NCBI GenBank assembly: GCA_034231615.1
Contig: CM067315.1
Coordinates: forward strand, 34,303,156-34,367,155
DNA from: Meghimatium bilineatum
Taxonomy: Eukaryota > Mollusca > Gastropoda > Stylommatophora > Philomycidae
Length of the DNA: 64,000 bases
Direction: 5' to 3'
Shown piece by piece: positions 45,621-56,111 of the stretch. A model generated the notes under the pieces. The model saw only the letters and a list, made by a program, of their open reading frames with translations, ran no database searches and was not told the DNA's origin. Positions within the stretch are counted from its first letter, which is position 1, and the number at the start of each line of letters is the position of its first letter. The translations under genes were made by a program, and so were the position numbers.

Positions 45621-45866
45621 GATGTTCAAGATGATACGTAGACGCCTCAATACGCCTCAATTACGCCTCCCAAGATGGCGGCCGACGCCTCACAACGCCT
45701 CAAGTACGCATCCAAGATGGCGGCCGACGCCTCACAACGCCTCAAGTATTACTTGAGGCGTTGTGAGGCGTCGACCGCCATCTTGGCGGCGTTGTGAGGC
45801 GTCGGCCGCCATCTTGGGAGGCGTAATTGAGGCGTATTGAGGCGTCTACGTATCATCTTGAACATC
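45621..45866. repeat. Outer hairpin telomere, left copy
   Basis: A 246-bp imperfect palindrome from GATGTTCAAGATGATACGTA to its complement TACGTATCATCTTGAACATC. The outer stem carries GACGCCTCA-type words. The inner stem (around 45712-45785) is closed by CAAGTATTACTTG, and one side of the stem has an extra TCAAGTACGCATC segment, so the fold is asymmetric. CGCCTC occurs at 45643, 45653 and 45664, spaced 10 and 11 bp. AAGATGGCGGC, which resembles the YY1 site, occurs on both sides of the fold. Such a structure can serve as a self-priming origin. Confidence 0.88.
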
Positions 45867-47988
45867 TAGGCATAAGGTTTTCCACTGAAACTTTTCCGTT
45901 GTTTTTAGGTGCAAGGTGATACATCAAGGTCAATATCAGTGAAATTTGTACCCTGTGATTCACCTTTAGCCTGATAACCCAAGATAACGAAAATGACACA
46001 TACAACAGCTGACCTTGTGTCGACCTCACCATTCTAATTATGAAACTTTTCCACACTTTTCCGTTGCTTTTAGGTGCAAGGTGATACATCAAGGTCAATA
46101 TCAGTGAAATTTGTAACCTGTGAGTCACCTTTAGACTGCTAATCCAAGATAACGAAAATGACACATACAACAACTGAAGTTGTGTCGACCTCGCCATTCT
46201 AATTATGAAACTTTTTCCACACCAGAAATTTTGTATCGTTCAGATTAGTGGACTATCGCACCCACATTTAAACCATGCGTTGTATTGGCTTATTTATAAA
46301 ACATGTGTGTGTGGTGTCTAATGAATGGGCGTGAAATGGTGTTTCCATATAAATTAAACCAAGAAACAAGAAAGTTAATGCGGGCAATGAAATATATGAA
46401 AAACATGTTTAAATATAAGCGTATGTAGCAATCTTTATATAAATACACATTGAAAATAAAACTATCAAATCTATTTAACTAAAGCCGGTAACATAACGAA
46501 GACCTCGGGCCGGTAATACCAACAGCTGCAAACCATTAAAGCCCGCTGTATCTCAATTTAGTCCGTGGTCAGTGCATGGAAGCCCAGCGGGTGGTAATTA
46601 ATCAGATCACGGAAAGCCTGGTTCGCTCAGAAACTGGTGTGCGCGATTCGTTTCTTTAAACCGAAAGTTAAGATTATTCTCTCTTCTCTCTCTCTCTCTT
46701 TCTCTCTCTCCCGCTCTCTCTACATATGTGGTACTTTATATATATATTGTTTATCCTATGTTATATAATGAAACCTAGTCCCCACTGAGAAAATTACCAT
46801 ACGCTACTGGTATAGATATCTATGTGAAGTATCTTTTGCAGATTGCTGCCCTCGTTGTTAATCTGTAAGCTTTTCGGCTCTGTACAACCTTTTCAGTGTC
46901 TTTCATTATGTTTAGAAGATCTAAATATCATGCATCCACTGGTAGAACTATGTAACATACCAGGATATCCTGTTGGTCATGAAAAAGTACAGACCTAATA
47001 CCGTTATTTCCCGATATGCCTGATCGGCGTATAAAAGGGAAAACAATTTATTTTTTTACCGGTAAAGCTGGTGAAAACAAATGTGGAAAGGAAAAAATAT
47101 TATAACATGATAACCTAGCTATCAAGGTTTTCTCCCACAAATACACACACACCGCTTTTATGTTGTTAGTTGCCCGTGTGTTATTATACACTTCAAGAGT
47201 CTTTAATATCCAATATAGAAAGACACTCATTTCCCACATGTTAGTTTTGTTAGAGGTCAAAACCCCAAAAGGGTGCTGGGGCTCATTATGGCATATTCTA
47301 ACATAGCTAATTCATAAACACAAAAGGTATGTGTATGGTTTCTAATCAAATGTATTGAGGGCGTGCTCTATATAACTTATTACAACAAACAAAATGCCCT
47401 TCCACTGTTTGTAAACCCAGCTGTGGCCCTTCCACTGTTTGTAAACCCATCGGTGTGTTATTCTGTTAGTAGCATGGGTGTTATTATACAGTTCAACGGT
47501 TTTTAATAACCAATATAGAAATGGACTTATTTACTATACCCATAATAGTTACCATACCTTAAATAACACAGAGGAAAAGTGGTTTGGGTGCCTGAATTAA
47601 CTTGACTAGCTTATGACCCCAACCACGATGGGGTTTCTAATGATATCTTGGTGTGTGTATAACCCTTGTATAAGTCGGTTCTGGGCTCAGCACGTTTTAC
47701 CTATAGAGATCGAAGGCTCCGTTCTTCTTGATCTGTGGATAACCTCGGAGTTCTGTACCTGCCGATAACTTGAACCTCTGTAGTTTATAGAAGGGTTCTT
47801 TGTAACAGGACAAAGCATATAGTACAACGAAACAGACAATACACATATACAAATATAACAATGATTAAACCCGAACCAGAAAAACGTGACAGACATATTT
47901 TTTTCAGAGATATAAAACATATTTATTTATGATTCGCGTACATTTTCCAAAATAATTAAGAAAGAAAAAAAAAGGTTCATGTTATAAT

Positions 47989-48474
47989 TTACTGTCCATG
48001 AAAAGGAGTCCCAGTTGGTTGTAGTAATCGTCTCTTGGTTGGTTTCTTCTTTTTCTGTTCTGGTTGGTTGTGGGTTGCTACAGGCGTCTCAGGTACATAT
48101 GTGGGTTCGTAGTTGGGTGTGAGATACATTTCTAGATTACCAAAATACTGCTCTGTGGTTGTAGACATTTTGTTGGCTGTATTAGCAATTGTGTTTGAAG
48201 GTGGGGAGGTTGAATTGGGTTTTGTGCCAAAAACACCGCACACTCTATCAAATTCTTTCAGAATGACCTCTCGAAGGTCTACGAGATCTACAAAAGCTTG
48301 ACGACTCATTGTGATGCCGGTTCTAGTTGGATACTTTATATTTGCATCACCATAGTAGCGCCGAACATGGATAAGTGGTCTCTTGAATGATGTTACGGCT
48401 ACAGCATTAACACCATCACCTAATGGTTTTATCATATCATTGGCTCTGGAATAATAGGTAGTTGAGGAACTCAT
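47989..48474 (-). CDS. PC4-like single-stranded-DNA-binding protein, left arm
   Basis: Mirror copy of 55626-56111. It keeps Thr where the right copy has Ile (base 48074 in this arm). The TATA box is at 48546-48557. The domain itself is unchanged; the variable residue lies in the Pro/Thr linker. Confidence 0.72.
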   Translation of the reverse strand: MSSSTTYYSRANDMIKPLGDGVNAVAVTSFKRPLIHVRRYYGDANIKYPTRTGITMSRQAFVDLVDLREVILKEFDRVCGVFGTKPNSTSPPSNTIANTANKMSTTTEQYFGNLEMYLTPNYEPTYVPETPVATHNQPEQKKKKPTKRRLLQPTGTPFHGQ

Positions 48475-48618
48475 ATTCCTAATTATTGAAATGACAGTAC
48501 TTTTCTAACCTGGTAGTGCGTTGTGCTGTATTAGATAGTGAGAGTCTTATTTATATACAGGAGCACACACAACGCGGGGCGTGGGCACGTGCACGGTTGT
48601 CCGTGGTGATCTGATTGG

Positions 48619-49020
48619 TTACATCTGGTACATGCCGCATAGTTGACCCCACGCCAGTATGACCTTTTTGGTGTTCTGCTTGGTCACAGCTGGTACATGA
48701 CCCAAGGGTGACCCCACGCTGGTATTAACATTGCAAATAGGGCAAAAGCGACCAGCCTTGATATATGATGATAATAAATGGCTTGGGAACGATGATCCCA
48801 ACACATTATGTTTGGTATCTAGGTCACATATGGTGTACGCATGATCTTTGGTTGTCTTAGCCCTGCTGTTTGTATATACAAGGATAACATTTTTAGTCTT
48901 TATTTTATTATTTTCCCAATGTGTGACTGTGAAACGTGGAAATATAAGCGGCAGCGGCGCACCAAGCCCTTTTAACATTAATAGAGCAAGGAAAAATGGT
49001 GAGTTAGTCAACTTAATCAT
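48619..49020 (-). CDS. 133-residue protein of unknown function, left arm
   Basis: Mirror copy of 55080-55481 with identical translation and the same 8-nt overlap with the upstream gene. Confidence 0.5.
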   Translation of the reverse strand: MIKLTNSPFFLALLMLKGLGAPLPLIFPRFTVTHWENNKIKTKNVILVYTNSRAKTTKDHAYTICDLDTKHNVLGSSFPSHLLSSYIKAGRFCPICNVNTSVGSPLGHVPAVTKQNTKKVILAWGQLCGMYQM

Positions 49021-49986
49021 TGGGCTGACTTAAAGCTTTTTTGAAATGATGAGGTCTGTCTAAAGTGTAAGCCTGACTATTATTTCTTCCCTGGTCGTAG
49101 TGATCTATGATCTTACGCCTAAGGCTGCTATCAAGCACGGGTGAAATGACCGGCTCAAGCCCCTTGACCCGCGTTCGAAACCGTTCCCGGTCTAAGGCGT
49201 AATAACCCCTTGTACCATGATGAGCTTCAACCACAAAAATATAACTAGTTATCAATTTACCCCCTGTAGCAAAATGAACCTGTAGAGTAAACAAAAGGAA
49301 TATAGATTAGCTCGGATTGTTACAGTTATAGGTTATAGGTTACAGTACTTATAGGTTAGCACACTTAAGAAAAAAAAAGTGTGCATTAGCTGTACGTGCA
49401 TATTATTATACACTAGTTACTCCACCACGAATATAATCCTACCCTGTGTAGTGATATCATAGGAAGAAAAAGTACCACGACAAAATAATCTCTGTTCGGT
49501 AATGCTATTATTATTTTTTCAAAGGTTAGCTTAAACACAATCAACTAAACCCCGATTACCACCTTACAACACCAACCAATATATATGTATACATACACAT
49601 AATACCTTTCTACGACCCTGTTTGCTTTCAGTTCCTGAGACAGCGTGACAACGGGCGATGGTAGTGGTAGGATAATCATGCTCCCATTTAGCATTAATCT
49701 GACTAAGTGATGGTAAACATGCTTCTAGACTATTTGTCCCTGACTCGCGGGCTAGCTTAATGGTTTTTGTCTCTGATGATGGGTCTGATACGGCTTCATT
49801 TCTGGGTTTAAAGAGCGTGGCTAGCGTTAAAGACGAATTAAAGACAGAGCAGCTTATCGGGGACATCGATATATCTTCATTGTCTGACCACCCATCACTG
49901 TCTTCATTACTACCAACGCCCGCAGTTGCCTCAGAAGCTGAACACCAAGAAAAAAGGCCCCCAAGTGGACATCTATCGATCTGCAT
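49013..49986 (-). CDS. Two-exon protein of unknown function, left arm
   Basis: Mirror copy of 54113-55087: exon A 49606-49986, exon B 49013-49279. The intron between them contains the A-run at 49370-49378 that is one base shorter than its partner at 54721-54730. This is the only length difference I found between the arms, and it lies in non-coding sequence. Confidence 0.6.
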
Positions 49987-50624
49987 TTTCACTGGCGACG
50001 TTGGTCGTATCGGTTTTTTTGTTGTTGTTGGGATTTAAAAGGCACTAATGATGGAGAAGCCACACCTACCAGCTGCCTACGGGTAATGTTAGGGCCTATA
50101 AGAGTGAAGTGTATTATAGGGATTGTGTACTACCTTCAACATTAACCACTACCAGTAATAATCTGCCGAACTAGCTAAACTCACCCGCACCACATAAACA
50201 ATAGCTAAACATATAGGGTAGCTTGTTATGGGGTAGTACCTGAGCGATACGTAGTGAAAATTTTATTAATGTGTAACCTATACATAAAGGATGAAAAAAG
50301 GCTAACCTTCGTCATTGTCTTAAACATGCGCATCTCTGGGAATGACATCTCAGCACGGGCTATAAATACAAAAGCATATGATTCTGATACTAACAAACGA
50401 GCAAACACCTAGTTTTATATACGAACCAGCTACACCAATCGACTGTATTGCACTATTGAAGCGCAACCGAATAGGCAATACAGGTTTGGTACTGTGCACA
50501 CACTCGGAGTAACCCATTCATCCCATTGGGTGATGTGTGTATATTTGTATTACCAACCATTTAAAAAAGCATACGTTATCGGCGCTTACTAATAGAAACT
50601 ACCGGAACTTTGTCATTTTGAAGA

Positions 50625-51743
50625 ATGGCTTATGTAAGTAATGTTGTTAATATCTGAATAGGTTGTTTGTTATTCTAACAGGATTTTCGATCCTAGTCTT
50701 GTTTTTGTCTCTTCTTCAGACATGCGTTAACGGGCACATTCTCTACCTTTTCTATGGTATTTTGATGTTAAATTTAATGTCTGACATGTGTGAAATTCTA
50801 TAGGGTCTTGGTTGTTGGCCCGTTTTGGTAGTTGCCAGCATGTGGGCGTGGAAACAAGTTGCTGTAAATGTGAATACATTTGTGTAATTTTTGGTGTGTA
50901 TATTTTGGATGAATACACTATCATCCCGGTGATATATCGGGGTATTATTTATTACTATTGTTGTGCTCGTTTTTTATGTATATTGTTTGAGTTGTGTATG
51001 TATAGCCTGAATATGAGTTAGGGCTAACTATGTTTGGTATCTGCTTTGTAATTGGATTATTTACGCAGTCCATCTATTCTCCACAGACCAAGACGGCCAC
51101 CAAAACCTACCTGTGTGTTCAATGCTTGAAACCATTCAGTCGCCTTTACACACTGCAAAGACATACACAAGATCTTCACCTTAAAAAAAGACATAACTGT
51201 AATGTTTGTGTTAATGTTTACACAGACGCTTCAACATTAAGACAGCACAGGCAGAAGTGTCATACACCCCAATTAGTAACAACGGAGGGGACTTTTAAAC
51301 CTAGCGAGGGGCATCATAGTAATTTAACACCAACCAAGAACATGATACTAGTTGATCCCCAGGTGGTCGACGCCTTGCTGTATAAAACAGTCTATAAACC
51401 ACCTGATTCTTTAACTTATTCTATGGGTGAGTTGGACCAAGAAATGCGGGCGGTTTTAGTTCGTGGTGATTTAACCAATCACGAAAAATCTAGACTATAC
51501 CAAAAAGCATTGCAACAGTATTTGAATCGACTTAGTCAATACAAAAACACACCTATGAAGCTATTAGAGAGCACGCAGTGTTCGGTACCAAGTGCTTCAA
51601 TACAGAAAGATGAAGAACCCACTGAGAAAATTCCAGAGAAAGTCGAAGTGATGCCTAAGACGCCACGGTTTCAAAATAGGCGGGCATCTAAAAGAACAAA
51701 AAGTAAAACAAGGGACAAAAGTCTGATTTGGGATAAGTGGTAG
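50625..51743 (+). CDS. Spliced C2H2 zinc-finger protein of the palindromic element, left arm
   Basis: The predicted first exon is only 9 nt (50625-50633, Met-Ala-Tyr) and ends at a consensus donor GTAAGT. The acceptor TTACGCAG puts exon 2 at 51069-51743 in phase 0 (a second in-phase acceptor is at 51087), giving about 227 residues. Exon 2 has two C2H2-type fingers (CVQCLKPFSRLYTLQRHTQ, and CNVCVNVYTDASTLRQHRQ), which suggests DNA binding. A helical segment follows (SMGELDQEMRAVLVRGDLT, then NHEKSRLYQKALQQYLNRL). The C-terminus is basic (RRASKRTKSKTR). I have only a weak memory of similar helical segments in Polinton/adintovirus-type small proteins. AATAAA signals at 51823 follow the stop. Without splicing, the frame could start at ATG 51030. 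Confidence 0.7.
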
Positions 51744-51931
51744 AAAAAACTGTAGAAGGCAACGCACCATTGCACAACAAATTGTCGACTGTTCAAACAA
51801 ATATGATACTTATATAACATTAATAAATAAAATAAAATAATAAAACCACAACGATGTTGTTGTATTTATCTGTATTTGTGTGTGTGTGACTATATGTAAA
51901 ACAAGATTGCTCATAAACATAAAAAACTATG

Positions 51932-52167
51932 CCGGTTTCCCTCCTAGCACGGGATCCCGTGTAACACGGGGTCTTTCATCTTGGACCTACATGGGATACC
52001 GGGCTACACGAGCCCGTGTAACACGGGATCCCGTGTAGGTCCAAGATGATAAAACCCATGTTACACGGGACCCCGTGCTACACGGGCCAGTGTAGCACGG
52101 GAGCCCGTGTAGGTCCAAGATGAAAGACCCCGTGTTACACAGGATCCCGTGCTAGGAGGGAAACCGG
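51932..52167. repeat. Central T-shaped hairpin (inner telomere / dimer bridge)
   Basis: Outer stem 51932-51990 pairs with about 52109-52167 (CCGGTTTCCCTCCTAGCACG against its complement). The 120 bp between them do not form one simple stem. They contain several short palindromes (ACACGGGATCCCGTGT, CACGGGACCCCGTG, GGGCTACACGAGCCC) able to fold as cross-arms. The core word CACGGG recurs about ten times. This differs fully from the outer hairpin, so the monomer would be heterotelomeric. Confidence 0.85.
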
Positions 52168-52355
52168 CATAGTTTTTTATGTTTATGAGCAATCTTGTTT
52201 TACATATAGTCACACACACACAAATACAGATAAATACAACAACATCGTTGTGGTTTTATTATTTTATTTTATTTATTAATGTTATATAAGTATCATATTT
52301 GTTTGAACAGTCGACAATTTGTTGTGCAATGGTGCGTTGCCTTCTACAGTTTTTT

Positions 52356-53474
52356 CTACCACTTATCCCAAATCAGACTTTTGTCCCTTGTTTTACTTTT
52401 TGTTCTTTTAGATGCCCGCCTATTTTGAAACCGTGGCGTCTTAGGCATCACTTCGACTTTCTCTGGAATTTTCTCAGTGGGTTCTTCATCTTTCTGTATT
52501 GAAGCACTTGGTACCGAACACTGCGTGCTCTCTAATAGCTTCATAGGTGTGTTTTTGTATTGACTAAGTCGATTCAAATACTGTTGCAATGCTTTTTGGT
52601 ATAGTCTAGATTTTTCGTGATTGGTTAAATCACCACGAACTAAAACCGCCCGCATTTCTTGGTCCAACTCACCCATAGAATAAGTTAAAGAATCAGGTGG
52701 TTTATAGACTGTTTTATACAGCAAGGCGTCGACCACCTGGGGATCAACTAGTATCATGTTCTTGGTTGGTGTTAAATTACTATGATGCCCCTCGCTAGGT
52801 TTAAAAGTCCCCTCCGTTGTTACTAATTGGGGTGTATGACACTTCTGCCTGTGCTGTCTTAATGTTGAAGCGTCTGTGTAAACATTAACACAAACATTAC
52901 AGTTATGTCTTTTTTTAAGGTGAAGATCTTGTGTATGTCTTTGCAGTGTGTAAAGGCGACTGAATGGTTTCAAGCATTGAACACACAGGTAGGTTTTGGT
53001 GGCCGTCTTGGTCTGTGGAGAATAGATGGACTGCGTAAATAATCCAATTACAAAGCAGATACCAAACATAGTTAGCCCTAACTCATATTCAGGCTATACA
53101 TACACAACTCAAACAATATACATAAAAAACGAGCACAACAATAGTAATAAATAATACCCCGATATATCACCGGGATGATAGTGTATTCATCCAAAATATA
53201 CACACCAAAAATTACACAAATGTATTCACATTTACAGCAACTTGTTTCCACGCCCACATGCTGGCAACTACCAAAACGGGCCAACAACCAAGACCCTATA
53301 GAATTTCACACATGTCAGACATTAAATTTAACATCAAAATACCATAGAAAAGGTAGAGAATGTGCCCGTTAACGCATGTCTGAAGAAGAGACAAAAACAA
53401 GACTAGGATCGAAAATCCTGTTAGAATAACAAACAACCTATTCAGATATTAACAACATTACTTACATAAGCCAT
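52356..53474 (-). CDS. Spliced C2H2 zinc-finger protein of the palindromic element, right arm
   Basis: Mirror copy of 50625-51743 with identical translation: exon 1 at 53466-53474 and exon 2 at 52356-53030. The two copies are convergent on the central hairpin and their 3' ends lie 190 bp from its outer stem. The promoter region between this gene and its divergent neighbour carries a CCAAT-type box (CCAATGGGATG near 53571) on one side and a TATA box for the other gene at 53679. Confidence 0.7.
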
Positions 53475-53675
53475 TCTTCAAAATGACAAAGTTCCGGTAG
53501 TTTCTATTAGTAAGCGCCGATAACGTATGCTTTTTTAAATGGTTGGTAATACAAATATACACACATCACCCAATGGGATGAATGGGTTACTCCGAGTGTG
53601 TGCACAGTACCAAACCTGTATTGCCTATTCGGTTGCGCTTCAATAGTGCAATACAGTCGATTGGTGTAGCTGGTT

Positions 53676-53690
53676 CGTATATAAAACTAG
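53676..53690 (+). promoter_or_regulatory. TATA box of the two-exon gene (right arm; mirror at 50411-50420)
   Basis: TATATAAAAC within CGTATATAAAACTAG, about 70 bp before a candidate ATG exon at 53751. The divergent zinc-finger gene starts about 200 bp to the left, so the two genes share a compact bidirectional control region. Confidence 0.55.
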
Positions 53691-54112
53691 GTGTTTGCTC
53701 GTTTGTTAGTATCAGAATCATATGCTTTTGTATTTATAGCCCGTGCTGAGATGTCATTCCCAGAGATGCGCATGTTTAAGACAATGACGAAGGTTAGCCT
53801 TTTTTCATCCTTTATGTATAGGTTACACATTAATAAAATTTTCACTACGTATCGCTCAGGTACTACCCCATAACAAGCTACCCTATATGTTTAGCTATTG
53901 TTTATGTGGTGCGGGTGAGTTTAGCTAGTTCGGCAGATTATTACTGGTAGTGGTTAATGTTGAAGGTAGTACACAACCCCTATAATACACTTCACTCTTA
54001 TAGGCCCTAACATTACCCGTAGGCAGCTGGTAGGTGTGGCTTCTCCATCATTAGTGCCTTTTAAATCCCAACAACAACAAAAAAACCGATACGACCAACG
54101 TCGCCAGTGAAA

Positions 54113-55087
54113 ATGCAGATCGATAGATGTCCACTTGGGGGCCTTTTTTCTTGGTGTTCAGCTTCTGAGGCAACTGCGGGCGTTGGTAGTAATGAAGACA
54201 GTGATGGGTGGTCAGACAATGAAGATATATCGATGTCCCCGATAAGCTGCTCTGTCTTTAATTCGTCTTTAACGCTAGCCACGCTCTTTAAACCCAGAAA
54301 TGAAGCCGTATCAGACCCATCATCAGAGACAAAAACCATTAAGCTAGCCCGCGAGTCAGGGACAAATAGTCTAGAAGCATGTTTACCATCACTTAGTCAG
54401 ATTAATGCTAAATGGGAGCATGATTATCCTACCACTACCATCGCCCGTTGTCACGCTGTCTCAGGAACTGAAAGCAAACAGGGTCGTAGAAAGGTATTAT
54501 GTGTATGTATACATATATATTGGTTGGTGTTGTAAGGTGGTAATCGGGGTTTAGTTGATTGTGTTTAAGCTAACCTTTGAAAAAATAATAATAGCATTAC
54601 CGAACAGAGATTATTTTGTCGTGGTACTTTTTCTTCCTATGATATCACTACACAGGGTAGGATTATATTCGTGGTGGAGTAACTAGTGTATAATAATATG
54701 CACGTACAGCTAATGCACACTTTTTTTTTTCTTAAGTGTGCTAACCTATAAGTACTGTAACCTATAACCTATAACTGTAACAATCCGAGCTAATCTATAT
54801 TCCTTTTGTTTACTCTACAGGTTCATTTTGCTACAGGGGGTAAATTGATAACTAGTTATATTTTTGTGGTTGAAGCTCATCATGGTACAAGGGGTTATTA
54901 CGCCTTAGACCGGGAACGGTTTCGAACGCGGGTCAAGGGGCTTGAGCCGGTCATTTCACCCGTGCTTGATAGCAGCCTTAGGCGTAAGATCATAGATCAC
55001 TACGACCAGGGAAGAAATAATAGTCAGGCTTACACTTTAGACAGACCTCATCATTTCAAAAAAGCTTTAAGTCAGCCCAATGATTAA
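54113..55087 (+). CDS. Two-exon protein of unknown function, right arm
   Basis: Exon A 54113-54493 ends at donor AAAG/GTATTA. Exon B begins 54821 after the acceptor TTACTCTACAG and runs to TAA at 55087. Both junctions are phase 0 and give 215 residues. The N-terminal part is acidic and Ser-rich (SNEDSDGWSDNEDISMSPIS). The part across the junction is richer in charged and aromatic residues (FVVEAHHGTRGYYALDRERF). I recognise no domain. The open frame continues 16 codons upstream of ATG 54113, so an upstream exon may exist. A TATA box (TATATAAAAC, 53679-53688) and a short ATG exon candidate at 53751-53792 lie upstream, but I found no in-phase acceptor joining them. Confidence 0.6.
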
Positions 55088-55481
55088 GTTGACTAACTCA
55101 CCATTTTTCCTTGCTCTATTAATGTTAAAAGGGCTTGGTGCGCCGCTGCCGCTTATATTTCCACGTTTCACAGTCACACATTGGGAAAATAATAAAATAA
55201 AGACTAAAAATGTTATCCTTGTATATACAAACAGCAGGGCTAAGACAACCAAAGATCATGCGTACACCATATGTGACCTAGATACCAAACATAATGTGTT
55301 GGGATCATCGTTCCCAAGCCATTTATTATCATCATATATCAAGGCTGGTCGCTTTTGCCCTATTTGCAATGTTAATACCAGCGTGGGGTCACCCTTGGGT
55401 CATGTACCAGCTGTGACCAAGCAGAACACCAAAAAGGTCATACTGGCGTGGGGTCAACTATGCGGCATGTACCAGATGTAA
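55080..55481 (+). CDS. 133-residue protein of unknown function, right arm
   Basis: Starts at ATG 55080 inside the last codons of the preceding gene; the two frames overlap by 8 nt at ATGATTAA. The protein begins with a hydrophobic stretch (SPFFLALLMLKGLGAPLPLI) that could be a signal or anchor segment, and has a CPIC motif near residue 93 with other Cys residues scattered. It is not a recognised family. The tight overlap suggests that the two products come from one transcript by reinitiation or alternative splicing. The frame is conserved in both arms, but so is all surrounding sequence, so that does not itself prove coding. Confidence 0.5.
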   Translation: MIKLTNSPFFLALLMLKGLGAPLPLIFPRFTVTHWENNKIKTKNVILVYTNSRAKTTKDHAYTICDLDTKHNVLGSSFPSHLLSSYIKAGRFCPICNVNTSVGSPLGHVPAVTKQNTKKVILAWGQLCGMYQM

Positions 55482-55542
55482 CCAATCAGATCACCACGGA
55501 CAACCGTGCACGTGCCCACGCCCCGCGTTGTGTGTGCTCCTG

Positions 55543-55554
55543 TATATAAATAAG
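55543..55554 (+). promoter_or_regulatory. TATA box of the PC4-like gene (right arm; mirror at 48546-48557)
   Basis: TATATAAATAAG lies about 30 bp upstream of a plausible start near 55575. A CACGTG E-box core is nearby (55509-55514) in a locally GC-rich stretch, and the region is unlike the AT-rich flanks. Confidence 0.65.
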
Positions 55555-55625
55555 ACTCTCACTATCTAATACAGCACAACGCACTACCAGGTTAGAAAAG
55601 TACTGTCATTTCAATAATTAGGAAT

Positions 55626-56111
55626 ATGAGTTCCTCAACTACCTATTATTCCAGAGCCAATGATATGATAAAACCATTAGGTGATGGTGTTAATGCTGTA
55701 GCCGTAACATCATTCAAGAGACCACTTATCCATGTTCGGCGCTACTATGGTGATGCAAATATAAAGTATCCAACTAGAACCGGCATCACAATGAGTCGTC
55801 AAGCTTTTGTAGATCTCGTAGACCTTCGAGAGGTCATTCTGAAAGAATTTGATAGAGTGTGCGGTGTTTTTGGCACAAAACCCAATTCAACCTCCCCACC
55901 TTCAAACACAATTGCTAATACAGCCAACAAAATGTCTACAACCACAGAGCAGTATTTTGGTAATCTAGAAATGTATCTCACACCCAACTACGAACCCACA
56001 TATGTACCTGAGACGCCTGTAGCAATCCACAACCAACCAGAACAGAAAAAGAAGAAACCAACCAAGAGACGATTACTACAACCAACTGGGACTCCTTTTC
56101 ATGGACAGTAA
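55626..56111 (+). CDS. PC4-like single-stranded-DNA-binding protein, right arm
   Basis: 161 residues. Residues about 20-80 match the PC4/SUB1 transcription-coactivator fold pattern: strand AVAVTSFKRPLIHVRRYY, then the loop, then TRTGITMSRQAFVDLVDL, and the closing helix REVILKEFDRV. PC4-type domains bind single-stranded DNA as dimers. The C-terminal half is a Thr/Pro-rich linker ending in a basic run (KKKKPTKRRLL), a likely nuclear signal. A TATA box (TATATAAATAAG, 55543-55554) lies about 72 bp upstream of the start, and an ATAAATAAA polyadenylation signal is at about 56171. It differs from the left copy at one residue (Thr to Ile, base 56026). The family call is from pattern recognition and needs a profile search. 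Confidence 0.72.
   Translation: MSSSTTYYSRANDMIKPLGDGVNAVAVTSFKRPLIHVRRYYGDANIKYPTRTGITMSRQAFVDLVDLREVILKEFDRVCGVFGTKPNSTSPPSNTIANTANKMSTTTEQYFGNLEMYLTPNYEPTYVPETPVAIHNQPEQKKKKPTKRRLLQPTGTPFHGQ

Noticed and set aside
53078..53287. 69-codon frame upstream of the zinc-finger exon (mirror 50812-51021)
   Set aside because: It lies in the predicted intron, is Cys/Tyr/Ile-rich without a domain, and has no promoter of its own.
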